Source of the DNA: Thamnaconus septentrionalis
Taxonomy: Eukaryota > Chordata > Actinopteri > Tetraodontiformes > Monacanthidae
Length of the DNA stretch: 64,000 bases
Assembly (NCBI GenBank): GCA_009823395.1
Contig: CM020514.1
Span: 4,124,466 to 4,188,465, forward strand
Direction: 5' to 3'
Numbering within the stretch: the stretch's first letter is position 1; the number at the start of each line of letters is the position of its first letter. The notes under the pieces were generated by a model. It was given only the letters and a program-made list of their open reading frames with translations, made no database searches and was not told the origin of the DNA. This document shows, piece by piece, positions 1 to 11,388 of the stretch. A program made the translations under genes and the position numbers.

Positions 1-30
1 GAAGAAGAAGAAGAAGAAGAAGAAGAAGAT
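1..30. repeat. (GAA)n microsatellite at the window edge
   Basis: Ten consecutive GAA units open the window, so the true length of the tract is unknown. Confidence 0.9.
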
Positions 31-1288
31 TAGATTATATTAAATTAGAAATGTTCATAGTTTGATGATATTTAAAGGGAGTGGCCCTGTTTATAATCAG
101 CGTTGATTCAGGGTGAATTGTTTCTTGCTCTTCAGTTTGCATGTTATTTCAAAACTGACTCCTCCGTAGACAGCTGGAAAATTTGGTCTTTGTCTTGGTC
201 TAGTCTCGGTCTTGAGGCTCTCAAGCCTTGATGATGTCATGGTCTCGGCTGGTGTGGTCTTTGCTACAACACATCAATCAATATCAATCACTAAGACCTC
301 AAAAATTCCAAAAACTGTGCAACACTTCATACCATTCTGTAAGGCTTCCTGTATGGAACAAAAAAAGGAACAAATCTTAGTGTAGTGGCTCATTTGTAGA
401 TAAAAATTAAACAATGTGTTCACATTACATTTGCTATCAAGGTAAGTAAATACACCCTATGTCTAATTTAAAAAGAAAACATACATTATAGGCTGCATCA
501 TGCCCTCTTTCCAATGTAACTCTACAGCTGATCAACTTAATGTTGTTTTTGTTGCTATGTGGACAATAACGCATGAGATTAAATTCAGGGCTTAATTCTC
601 CTCTGGCATGAAATATATTGCTTAATGCCTAATAACAGGGAAATGGCCTGGGATGGATGGGTGATGGGAAGGTGCTTTTACAATAAATTCATATGAATAT
701 TTTGCAAAGTAGTATCAATTAGCTGTTGAATTACTTACTTTACACTTTTTTCTCATCCAATAGGTGGCGCTAAATCCTTGCAATTACAAGTGACATATTA
801 CTTCATCCATTATGTTTGGGTATGTACTTGCGTCCATAGGGCACACTCCAAATTTCTTGACCAACATTCCAGACCATATCTGTGTAAAGCAGGCTGCACA
901 AATATATCACTTTCCGGTAACATTTTAATTAAGGATTAATTGTTTTTATTTAAATTAAATTCAACAAACAACAACAAAAACTCACACAACACAGAAATGC
1001 ATTTTTTTTTTTTTTTAAAAAAAAGTGAGTATGCAATAGCCAACACTGTGGCAGGTATGCCAAAATTTAGGAATAATTAAATAGGTTATGATAAAAATCT
1101 TTTTTTTTTTATTCATTTTTTTTTAATGTTTCTTAAAAACAGCCCCACTCGTTGCAACAAGATTTATGTGAGCTCAACTGTGAATTTTTTTTTACAATGA
1201 TTAAAAATATACAATAATGCTAATACATTTAAAAATGCAAACAAATATGCAATACACATGAAGAATGCTTTAGTGTGCTCGGATGAGC
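31..1288. other. 3' flank and probable 3' UTR of tnfaip6
   Basis: No coding sequence is seen. AATAAA signals in the minus direction (TTTATT on the plus strand) occur at about 945-950 and 1107-1112, either of which could end the tnfaip6 transcript. The rest is AT-rich with poly-A/T runs. Confidence 0.5.
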
Positions 1289-4200
1289 TCAGTTAAAATA
1301 GCGGGTGTGATTCTGTGGAACTTCCGACTCATCAATTGCACTATACTTTAGCTGGAAGCCTCCAGCTGTGACCGAGGCATCCGAGAGGAACTTGAGTGTC
1401 ATCACGTTTCCTGCGGGACAATAAAAATACACGTTTCCATTAACGACAAAACCTGCTTCCTTGTTGTGACGTCATCATAGAATGGCAGAACAACTTTTCA
1501 CCTGTGCTGACGATGTCGTCCGGTAAATAATCACCGCAGTATCTGTGAACAAATATCACAATTTTGGATTTCAAAATGATTGTAATGCACTGATATATTG
1601 TTACCAGTATTCACCTATTCACATACACATTCAATTATTAATCTACAGAGTCCTTAAAAACATATTCACTTATACGCTATTGTCTAGTTGGAGTTGGAGC
1701 AGTTTTGTTTTGTGACACCATCTCTTATTAGTATATAAATACGTGAGCAATCACTTTTGAGAATTGCTTACATGGCCAAACAAATGTTATGCACTGATTC
1801 TATTCATCTGGGGAATTGGGGGCACATAATGTCATTGCTGCACGTGGTCAAAAGTGATGACTGATGCATCTAAAAAGGAATAAAGGATCGTGTACGAAAA
1901 AAAAATAATCCCAACTTCATGGGCAATGTTATCTAGTTAGGTACTGAGTCAATATGTGAAGAAACAATTTCCACTCCAAGTTGGAGCATTCGAGGCCAAC
2001 GTGGTGATGCATTGTTGCCTTACAACAAGGGGGTGGCATTTTGGGCCGTGTTTAATGTGCGAGCGCGAGGGCGGGTGCAAAATGATTGTTATTTGCCTCT
2101 ATGTGGCTCTTCGCTGAACTAGCAATTATCCCGGGTTTAACCCGCCTTTGCCCAAGACAGCTGGCTATAGGTTCTGACAACTCCAGCAACCCTGAGTGCA
2201 GAAGAAGCGTTGGATAGAAAATATACTGGTGGAAAACCATTTGTTAAATCCAGTCCGTGGCCCTGAACAAGACTGGAACAGATGGATGGAGTATGTTGGG
2301 GACAAAGCTGCTGGGCTTCACAACACCACTCACAAATCAATCGTTACTTGTATGTGTCTAATTGTGTTGTATGTCTGTTGTCGTTGCCGCAGTTTTGGGA
2401 AATGTCCGTGTTTTTCCTTAATGATTCTCACCTCCCTGCAAAGCCTGAGACGTCATCATAGCTGTCGTACACTTCCAGATAATCTGCGAGGCACGACGTG
2501 TCATCTTCGACGTCAAACTCCAGAAACTGAAGGCGGATCCTGTGGCCCAGGCGCACGCGGATGTGCCAGGTGCAGATCTGTTCGTCCTGATACTCTTCAG
2601 GGAACCCAGGAGACTGAATGATCTTTTCTTTATCTGTCAGAACCCCACCGCATTCTTTGGCTGAAGAAAAAAATAAAATAAAAATGGAAAAAAAATTCAA
2701 TAAATGTCGGGAATAAATAGATGTTAAAGTTACGGAAAAGTTTTCAATTGTAATAAAAGACTTTACCAATCTAATGATGCATTACATTATGCATTATGTT
2801 AGTTATAACTGCAGATAAGAGCCAAACTGAGTGAATCAAATATTGAAATAATGTGTTTTTATGAAATAAATACTAAAGCATTGGAAATTATTGGACAGTT
2901 TCAGGAACTATAGCACCACCTCTGGACAAAAGTAGTAATGCCATCAGCGCCAAACACAAACACATCTGTGTTTGTGTTAGCTGTCAGTATAGGTTTGAAA
3001 CTGTGCAAGACCCCTATAGCAATACAGACATGTTAAGTACTTTCTGTAGGGAAATCTCTCTTGTCATTGCAGTGAAATGTTTAATTAGCATCCTCTAATT
3101 AAAAATGCACTTGTGGCCGCGGCGCAGCCACTATCAACGTTGCAGCTGAAACGTGAATATCCTTAGCTTGTTATCAATGTAAGCAGATTTAAAGTCCATT
3201 TAAAGTCCACGAGGAGTCCAAGATAGGAGACTGGCACAACTAGGGATCCTTGTCAACGCGTGGCTCTGCTGTGTGTTGGTTGACACGTCAGTTGGTTCGT
3301 CAGCATCTTATCCACACTGATATGATCCTCTTCCTGATGTTGTGACTTTCAGCCAAGGCCATACAAGGGTTTCACATCACCATTATGATCCCATCCTGCA
3401 CTCGTCATTTTCTATTCCGCATTACTGGGAGTAGTTAAAATGATGCCATGGCGAGTAACTTAAGTCTCAGACTGAAGTCTGTGTGTGATTTTTGCCTCAT
3501 TAGACACCTCAAAATTATTCTTTTCAATCATATTTCTGAGGCCTTATGGACAACTAAAGTCAATTACTCTTGGTGTGTCACTGTATAATAAGAAATTGCA
3601 ATCAGTGATTAAGAATATATACATTTTCTCTCTAAAACTGCTCAGCGTAATGTCTGTGGATAATCCTATTAAACATAATAAATGAAAAAAATCAATTGTG
3701 AATCTGATAGCAACTTTTAGTGGACAAGGTAAAATGGCATTCAGTTGAAATAAATTAGTGGAAGCCAGACATTATCTCAAATCAATGTCTATGCATTTCT
3801 ATAATATAGCCCCATAAATATGGAGACACAATTTTCCTGTTTTTTCAGTACTTTATTGACACTGCACTTCTCAGAAAAAAAAATCCACACTCACAGTTTG
3901 GGTTGTAGCAGTACGCGTCCCATCGCTCACTTTTGTTCAGCCGATATCCATAGTCAATGATGCCAACCTTTCCAAATCCACAATGAGCACCAGCTTTGAC
4001 GATGGGGTAGCCGACGCGGCCGTTGAAAAGCCATCCGGCTGCACAAACATGAAAACCTGAGCAGAGCAGGAGAAGTTTCAGCGCTCAGAGCCTGGTAGCA
4101 GTTCTTCTAAGTCCTTCTAAGTCTTCTAAGTCCTAATACCTAAATACTTTGTTAATTAAAAAGGAGAAAAGAGTTGTTTGTGATAATTTTCCCCTGTGGA

Positions 4201-6282
4201 CAGGAACGGGAGTTTTTCCTTAGAGTTCCAATCAGTAGATGTTTCTCAGTTGAAACCCAGATAAAAGCTGAGCGCCACAGGTTTAGGGTTTTTGCATTCT
4301 GTCACGTGATGTTCATCAGAAATGACAAAGCCACGAAAATGAAAATGCGTCTTTTCTAAACATTCAAACATCCGTAGGCGTAAAAAGCGACCCGGTCGAG
4401 ATGCGCTTCTCATTGCTTCCTAAAACCTTGCAACGTGTACAACACAGCCCTACTCTACATTCAGAGAGGGGAAGAGTCAATCCTGTACCAAAGTACTATA
4501 AAACAAATCCATTATCCAAAATGAGAGAACAGATGTTTGACGCAAACGCTGAAAAGCAAACAGTGGCTTAAGATGGTGAAAGAAAGCGAAATTGAGCCAA
4601 AGCATGGAAAGGCCAATGCCTCCACGAGAGCTGTAATTTGGAAACTCGGATAAAATATGTTTCTTGGGAAAGACCTTTGGCAGGAGGTCCGCGTGACGAG
4701 TTTGTGTGCGAGCCACAGACCTATTTGACGCGCTGCCTCCAGCTGCTTATAAGAGGCCAGCTTCCCACCCTCAAATTTGCAAAGCTCCTTGGCCTCTTTA
4801 TACGTCAGCTGGTATCTCCCTTTGCGAGACTCCCGATGGTAGACTCCAGCTGCTTGCTCTGTAGGCAGAAGGAGGAGAAGGAGGAGTGAACAAAAAAAAA
4901 AAGGAGTGTCACTGGATGAGCGCAGCTCCAGGAAGGCCACCGACAATAATTCAGAGCCCGAAAGACGGAACTTCGGCCAGGCGACAGCGTTTGAGTGGAT
5001 AAGGTGACTTAAGTTGAACAGAAAGACAACAGAGTTATTATCCTCACTCTTGGCAGTTCACCAACAATTAGCTCACTTGCTCCCTGCTTGGTTCTCCTGC
5101 GAGGGAGTCCTGTGCTGAGACTGTTTGGATTTAACGCATGCATAACCACATCATCCGGCAGAATATTGCAAAATTATCCATTATCAAGTGGATATTTACA
5201 AGTTTTCAAAAGTTTGCGTTCACGGGACCATGTTGTGGTAGGTAGCAGTTTTGAATCCTAACAATCATTCAAGAGAAATGCTGACAAACCCAATCTATAA
5301 AGTATGAAACTTGGATTTAAAATGAAGGAGGAGGTTGTGTGTCCAAACTTACTTTGCATGAATACACATGGGCCGAGCTCTGAGGGTAAGACTCTGAATG
5401 GGACTCTGAATGAGGGACAGTATAGTGTGGCCACAAAACCGCATGAAAGTTGATTATTTCTAAATGTAAAGAAATAGTTGAAGACGTTGGTTCCTCCTGA
5501 ACTCCGCCTCCGACCTGTTTGCATTCTGGAACGCGCACGGACGGATGAGGTCATTTTCCTGTGGCTAAAACCCCACCAGGCTGTAAACACGCATTCTGGC
5601 TGCAAGTGTGGTCTGTTACACTTCACTGCTCCGTTCAACATGCTTCTCTTTTAGATTTTTTTTTTTTTTCCAAAGCAGTCTTATATGAAATAATTGATTG
5701 AACTGTCGTTGGTAAAATATGTCACCACAACAACAAACCTCGGACAGTTTTGAATATTGAATAATATAAACATGGAGACCAATTTCTTGTTTTATTTGTC
5801 TACAAGGTCAGGGTGAAATCCTGCATTAGCGTTTATAGCAATATAGCACATGTAAGCAATAATTACAGGGATATTGTTTGGATTTTTTTTTTGGGTTTTT
5901 TTTCACCATTTTTAACCTAACCCTTGCTAGAAAGTTCTCACATTTTTCAAAATTCACTTTATTAGTTTTTGACGTCATCGGCAGATCATAGTTTAGTTTC
6001 CCGAGTGCTTTTGTAAACTAGAATTAGGCGAAATTTGAGCTGGGCGGAGCTACGCGAACAGAACCTTGGATCCGAGATCCGGACGTTGCTCCTTCACGTA
6101 AAAGAAAACTGCGACAAAAAGCAAAACAAACAAACAAACAAACAAACAAACAAATAAATAAATAAAGCAAAATAAGATTTACCGAGCCATATGGAATTAT
6201 GAAATATTCCGTTTTTGAAGCCCCACGCCTGCGCCTCCTTCAGCAGAAACCCGAAGGTCCAGAGGAGGATCAAGACGCGCAT
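1289..6282 (-). CDS. tnfaip6: TSG-6 (TNF alpha-induced protein 6), secreted hyaluronan-binding protein
   Basis: Six coding exons on the minus strand: 6282-6183, 4858-4721, 4056-3895, 2660-2432, 1542-1502 and 1410-1289. They sum to 792 bases, giving 263 residues plus stop, and every splice phase closes. Seen: a signal peptide from the ATG at 6282 (MRVLILLWTFGFLL), then the WGFKNGIFHNSIW segment, a Link module at about residues 34-128 (AAGVYHRE, CKFEGGKLASYKQLEAARQIG, GFHVCAAGW, CGFGKVGIIDYGYRL, WDAYCYNP) and a CUB domain from about 133 (AKECGGV, IIQSPGFPEEY, CLADYLEVYDSYDD, RYCGDYLPDDIVSTG, SDASVTAGGFQLKY). Link then CUB is the TSG-6 architecture; the human protein has 277 residues, so this one has a slightly shorter C-terminal tail. 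In the family it binds hyaluronan, transfers inter-alpha-inhibitor heavy chains and is induced by inflammatory signals. An in-frame ATG lies upstream at 6387, but 6282 directly starts a good signal peptide. Confidence 0.96.
6122..6168. repeat. (CAAA)n / (TAAA)n microsatellite
   Basis: About eight CAAA units merge into TAAA units, just inside the first intron of tnfaip6 next to the exon 1 donor. This is a simple tandem repeat. Confidence 0.9.
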
Positions 6283-6371
6283 CTTGCCGCCGCCGGTGCG
6301 TCTCTGACGTCCGCCCAAGTTTCCAGGAGCTGAGCGCTCTGCCGGAGGGAGATGTTGCTGCTGCGCTGCCA

Positions 6372-6383
6372 CCTTTTTATAAG
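6372..6383 (-). promoter_or_regulatory. TATA box of tnfaip6
   Basis: Read on the minus strand the sequence is CTTATAAAAAGG, a strong TATA element about 90 bases upstream of the chosen tnfaip6 start codon at 6282. A transcription start about 30 bases downstream would leave a 5' UTR of about 60 bases. A TATA promoter fits an inducible gene. Position and match are seen; function is inferred. Confidence 0.6.
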
Positions 6384-6423
6384 CCAACTCCTGCAGAGCA
6401 ACGATTGCTCAGGCCAGCAAACG

Positions 6424-6453
6424 CACTCGCGCGCGAGCGCGCGCGCGCTCGTA
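6424..6453. repeat. Alternating CG tract (Z-DNA-prone)
   Basis: A run made almost only of alternating C and G (CGCGCGCGAGCGCGCGCGCG type) lies about 50 bases upstream of the tnfaip6 TATA box. Alternating CG is the classic sequence able to adopt left-handed DNA. It is the sharpest composition change in an otherwise AT-rich flank. Confidence 0.7.
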
Positions 6454-6550
6454 GGGGGGTTTACCTCATGATGACTGGGTGCTTGACTCCGCTATGATTG
6501 ATGCGTTCGAGCCTTACGATCCTTCGTACGTGATCTTTCGTGCGTTCCAA

Positions 6551-6660
6551 TGAATGAATGAATGAATGAATGAATTAAATACATACATACATACATACAT
6601 ACATACATACATACATACATACATACACATACATACATACATACATACATACATACATAG
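6551..6660. repeat. (TGAA)n then (CATA)n microsatellite
   Basis: Six TGAA units are followed by a long CATA/TACA run of about 85 bases with one interruption. It lies in the upstream flank of tnfaip6. Confidence 0.95.
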
Positions 6661-7212
6661 ATTCGCATGACAAAAAAAAGAGCTTCAATTCCTCACCATG
6701 ATAAAAGTTAAACTTCACACAGGATGGAAAACAAAGTTGGATATACCAGTTTCCTACTTGCTCTCCTTTTTTCTTTTTTTTAATGAACGAATGCAGGATT
6801 CTTAATGTGAAAGCGTACACAAGGGGCGGTGGTAGATCAATGTTACTCACACTTGTTCGTCATCAGAAAAATAAATCATTGGGTTTGTCTATACTGCGGT
6901 TAGTAGGGGCTCACAGCAGTCTCGAAATGAGCATTTGCAATAAACGATTCGCCTTTACGGCATATTCACAGGCAGAATTACTGGAAAAACATGGATGAAG
7001 TGTGTTTTTTTCCCAAGGATGAAATAATTTTCAATATTTCTTAACTTCCTTTATAGAAGTTTAAAACAAGATTTAAAAAACAAAACAAAAACAAAAACAA
7101 ACAAACAAACAAACGAAACCTTTTTAGATTTCCATGATTTTTAGATAAATTGTATATTATGGGGGCTGTTGTTCATTGTCTGTCTGGTCTGTTTCACGTC
7201 TTGACACATTTA

Positions 7213-8336
7213 GTCTACAAAAGCAGTCGAGCCAGCAGACTCTCGCTTTTTCATGGCTCCGTGTACACCAGGTATTACGGTAATCACTGAGCACAATGGG
7301 GGAAGCAACATAGAATGGCCTTTCTCTGTACTTGGTTTCAGATGAATCATTTTAGAAAAATTCTTTGTTGTCAGTTCACCCTTGCATGCCAGCCTGGTAG
7401 TACACCATCCAAAGAAGCTCCCCACTGAATTTCAGAAAATTCCGATGTAGCATTTCAAGATAAAGCTCCTCCAAAAATTAAGATGTATCTCTTTAATATT
7501 CTAGATTCCAGATTAAAGTTTTGGGGAAATTCCTGATTGTCGGTCCATCAATCCACTTCAGGCAGGAGGTGCACCGCCCTTGCAGATGCTGGTGATCTTC
7601 TTCAGGTCCACGTATCGAGGCTTCTGCTCCATCGAGTTCCATATCTTCCAGGCTTGTAGATATTCACCTGGAAAGGCCATCATGCGTGAGGCCATGCTGG
7701 CTCGCGGGTCTCTGACCAGGTGGATGATCTTCCGGTCCATTCGTGGATCCTCCATCAGGGACCTCAAATCTTTGACCTGGGGGGATCCGCACCGTTTTTA
7801 TCGCAATGTGTCCCTTCGACAGACATGACATGGAGGCTACGGTGAGGTTGAGGGGCCCGCACTTTTCAGGCCACCAGGTTTCATCGGGCGACTCGGGTCC
7901 CACTTCGTCTCCAACTTTTGAGCACACTGGAGGGGAACAGAGGGCATGGGTGGACCACCAGCAGAAGTAGGAGCTGGTGATGTGGTCCTGGGGCTCTGGG
8001 CTGATGTTTTGCTCCACGACAGAGTTCATCTCAAATTTTTTTGAAGAGTTTTTAAATATTTATAAACCATGCACAGTACAACAACAAAGTGTCAATTTTT
8101 GGATGAACTTTTTTGAAATGCTACATCAGAATTTTCTGAAAATTAGTGTGGAGCATCCTGGGGTGGTCCACTACCAGCCTGCAGTGGAATCATGGAGTGA
8201 CAATTAGGAATATCTCACAAATATCATTCAATCAGACTCTTCTCTCCTTTTGCCACTGTGCGAGGCAGTTACCGTAATACTCAGTGTACACAGAGCAAGC
8301 AGAAATCGAGTGCCTGCTGGCTCGACCGCTTTTGTC
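7213..8336. mobile_element. Candidate inverted-repeat element enclosing the sulfotransferase fragment
   Basis: The left arm (about 7213-7473) is the reverse complement of the right arm (about 8091-8336) over some 250 bases, with scattered mismatches and small gaps. The closest blocks are the outer ends (CAAAAGCAGTCGAGCCAGCAG against CTGGCTCGACCGCTTTTGT, and GTGTACAC next to TTACCGTAATAC) and an inner block (GAAATGCTACATC, GAATTTTCTGAAA). The chst1-like fragment fills the space between the arms. I found no clear target-site duplication. This is either a non-autonomous transposon that captured a gene fragment or an inverted duplication around a pseudogene. Confidence 0.55.
7558..8029 (-). pseudogene. 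Carbohydrate sulfotransferase (chst1-like) fragment, frameshifted
   Basis: Read on the minus strand, this resembles the middle third of a Golgi Gal/GlcNAc 6-O-sulfotransferase of the CHST1 type. Recognisable segments are THALCSPPVC, KCGPLNLTVA, GHIAIKTVRIP, DLRSLMEDPRMDRKIIHLV, the 3'-PAPS-binding motif RDPRASMASRM, and KPRYVDLKKITSIC. CHST1-type enzymes are usually encoded in a single coding exon. Here the N-terminal membrane anchor, the 5'-PAPS loop (RSGSSF type) and the C-terminal third are missing. The two halves are in different frames: a run of six C on the minus strand, at about 7779-7784, carries one base too many between TVRIP and the DLRSL segment. The fragment lies between two inverted repeats (7213-7473 and 8091-8336). 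It cannot make an active enzyme as it stands. The family call is good; the exact paralogue is not determined. Confidence 0.75.
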
Positions 8337-8339
8337 GAT

Positions 8340-10837
8340 TTGTTGGTTGGCTTGACCGCAGTCACATTTACTCCTTAACGTAAAAAAAAACGTTAACACA
8401 CACTCTTTTCACAATACCGTAAAACTCAATTTCTAACTTTACTGGGTCAACTTCTCAGTGAGGATGACGAGCTCTTTGAAAAGGTTCCATGCTCACAGGG
8501 TGTGTATTGGGTAATTGTGTTCCAAGCCCAACTTATTAAAATATTATTGTTATCCCCTCGAGGTCTCTTTCTGTGTGGGGGTCCCTGTCAAAGCGTCACA
8601 TTGTCAAAAAGAACTAGCCTACTGTGTTACTCTCATAGCAAATTGATTTACTAAAAAACAATGTTGTTGTTTTTTTTCTTTCTCACTCTACCCTCTTCCC
8701 TTTGACTCCGGCTCTTTTGCAACAGCTGCTGGGGACCCCACACCCCACCTCTGCTTGCTGCTCTATTCCAGATGTTTTAAATCTGAAACCTGGTCCTTCA
8801 AGAGCTCCAGCCTCCTCCATGGCCTCACGTCTGTGGCCTTTCCAGACGTGTGTTTATTGTGTGTTTTACTTTACAAGTCGGCTGGCTTGCTGAGATTTGA
8901 AGCCTTACACCTCAGTGATCAAGTGAGCCGTGTCCCATTAAAGGTGGGACACTTATTAAACGTCCTGCTTTTTGTGTTCACTGGGTCCTTCACAATGACC
9001 TCAATTGCAGCAGTATCTCAGCTTCTGTGACTGAGGTTCTATTTTTAAAAAAAAAAAAAGAAAAAAAAAAAAGAAGACGAAGAAGAAAAAAAGCAACCCT
9101 GCAAATCTTTAAATGGTTTCATTGTTTTTTTCTTTGGTGGAACAGAGGAGACTGAGGCAGCTGGGGGTCTTCTGAGAATCTCCCTCATGGATTCCTTTCA
9201 GCACTCAGCACTGTTGCGCAGCTGGGTCATAAATACACGCAAGTTACTCTGAAAACAGATTCAGATTTAGTCGAGGCAAGATACTACGTATTGTGCTTCA
9301 TTGTTAGGAATCCTCGATTGTTTTCCCACTGGATGGCCTTGTTGACGCAACCCTTTGCATTCATCAGTGTGGCACTGGCATTAAGAGGACCCAGACTTTG
9401 AGCAATATGGCATTTGATACTTAGTCCTTGAAAAAAATATGTGCAAAATTACAGACGAGATGTTTAGAGCTGTTGCAGTAGATTTTAACGGCACAATCTT
9501 GGCGAACTGTTGCGTCAACTAGGTGAAGAATATACATGCACATGACTTCATCAACGGTTGCCAGGTTAAATCGTCCTGAGTTGCTTCCAGATGTGTATGG
9601 AAATAATCTGGAACTGCTTAAACCTCCGTTTCAGAGGCAGGTCTGGAAAGTCCATCTCAGATGCATGCGGTAATGAGCAACGACCTGACTCACTGTACCT
9701 TAGCGAGCGAATCATCATGACTCCCAGATCCGTCATCATGACCAGTCTGTGGCTTTGTGACACTTAAATCAACACTTAGTACAAATCTTGACACTGGCAC
9801 TTGTAACTTTTAAAATGTTGCCAAGGTGTAGGTTTGTTCAAGCGGTCTTGCTGACTTTCAAGGAGGAGAAACATGAACGCTTCTATGGGCCCAGCAGTCA
9901 TGGGTGTCCCAGAGGATACCGTCATTAATATGGAACCCTCAGGGACTTCTACACCTTCAGATGACGCCTAGAAAGGTTCTGGACCCCCCCCCCCCAAAAA
10001 ATGGAAATCATTATTTTAAAAATTCAATTTAATCTCATTTAGTATAGTTTCTCTCATGTACTTGAGCCTATGGTCAAGCTCATGGTTCGCCACTGTTAAC
10101 ACACTGCGTACGGACGGGTCATAGGGCCCTCAATGAGCAAACTTTTGTTCATCACATGAGTATGGATTCGCAGTGGCACAGGCATAGCACCAGAAAGAAA
10201 AGCATCTATTCAAACGACAATCGAAACATTATTCAGCAAAACCCAAAAGAAATAGCATCGCGAGCCTGTAATTGTACACAGATGAGTTATTTGATCTGCT
10301 TGTACGTCTTTTTCTTTTTTTTGAAAGAAGTATCTGGAACACTTTAGTTGCAGTAACAGGAACTGATGGGGAATGAAAAGAATAACTGCTGTTCACAGCC
10401 AGAGTCTTCATGACAAACATATTTATGGAGCAGGCTAGTGCGAACATTGAGGCTAAACATTAAGTAAATCCGATTGCAAACCAACTTCCACGAGTGCAGT
10501 TAGCCTGAATTAAGATAAACATCCCCGAAAAATTGGTTCATTGTTTTATAGGCATTCAATGTAATTTAACTTCCACAGCTGTGTTGCCCAACTGAGGTGA
10601 TGTAACTTCTTGGCAGCAGAGTAAGTAAGTCAGGGTGAAGGGGAGTTGGGATTTTCCTCACTCTGGTGGTCTTATGACACATGCAATTAAATTACACCCA
10701 TTCCATAAAACTCACTTTTTTTTCCCCACAAAACGTGCCTTGTCTGTGCATGACGCTTCCAAATCTCTTCTGTCGATTTCTCCAAGTTGAGCAGGGGCCC
10801 ATTTCAGAAAGTGTTTTGGCAAAAACTACATTTAATA
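8340..10837. other. Gene-free stretch
   Basis: No convincing exon, RNA gene or recognisable element is seen on either strand. There are poly-A tracts near 9047-9090 and a run of ten C at about 9986-9995. Short open frames lack splice context and family signatures. Confidence 0.4.
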
Positions 10838-11115
10838 TTAAATGTCCATTTTGTCATACTTGGCTTAAATAATGATTTTTATATTGGTAAAAATATTTCT
10901 ATACTGGCCATAAATACATTAATAAAAGTGTATACTCGCAGTACAACAAAAGTAATTTGGTTTTCCGAACCTTAGAACCAGTTCTTATACAGTATGTATT
11001 AGAATATACACAGATCAAGGGTCTTGCTCCCAGTTAGCTGCCGTCTTGCGACACCATATTTCTAAGGAAGCCCGGTGTGGACAATCCAGCCGTTTCAGTT
11101 GCTGTTTCTTCTTCA
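10838..11115 (-). repeat. Copy 1 of an unnamed dispersed repeat (also at 23,360 and 34,483)
   Basis: The reverse complement matches 23,360-23,612 over most of its length. Shared segments include GGATTGTCCACACC, the ATGGTG...GATGGCAGC...CTGGGAGCAA core, TTTTATTAATGT and ACCAATATAAAAATCAT. A third, interrupted copy lies near 34,483. No coding capacity is seen. Three copies in one window mark a moderately abundant family. Confidence 0.7.
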
Positions 11116-11261
11116 AAATCTCAAAATATTACACACTTAACCTTCGAACTATGGCCACCTATAGTGCCAAACATTGTGTTGCACAATCAGACAAGAAACA
11201 TGAAAACCAAAGCGCTTGTCGTAGATTCCGGGATGACAAAAGCGGATCACCGGCCTCTAAT

Positions 11262-11335
11262 AATTTCAATCAATCACAACCAAAGGCGTCTTAAAGAGCC
11301 TTGAACAATCAACAGAAAACCAACTGAAACTGAGA
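11262..11335 (+). repeat. Short dispersed repeat related to 12,186-12,280
   Basis: Both places carry ATCAATCA, then CCAAAGGC.TCT.AAAG..CTT, ACAATCA and AAAACCAA in the same order. The pattern resembles a common fish non-coding repeat that ends near an ATCAATCAATC tract. The identity is not certain. Confidence 0.45.
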
Positions 11336-11388
11336 TTTAATGGGCGAGGTGCGGAGAGGGTGTCAACACCTATCTCAGAGGACATTGC

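Noticed and set aside
2196..2621. Plus-strand open frame of 141 codons
   Set aside because: It is the antisense of the tnfaip6 CUB exon (2660-2432) plus intron; no family resemblance.
4477..4720. Extension of the tnfaip6 Link exon past 4,721
   Set aside because: The frame stays open into the intron, but homology and phase stop at AARQI, where a GT donor and the next exon (GFHVCAAGW) fit exactly.
6283..6387. Upstream in-frame ATG of tnfaip6 at 6,387
   Set aside because: It lies at the TATA box, so it would precede the transcript start, and it would bury the signal peptide.
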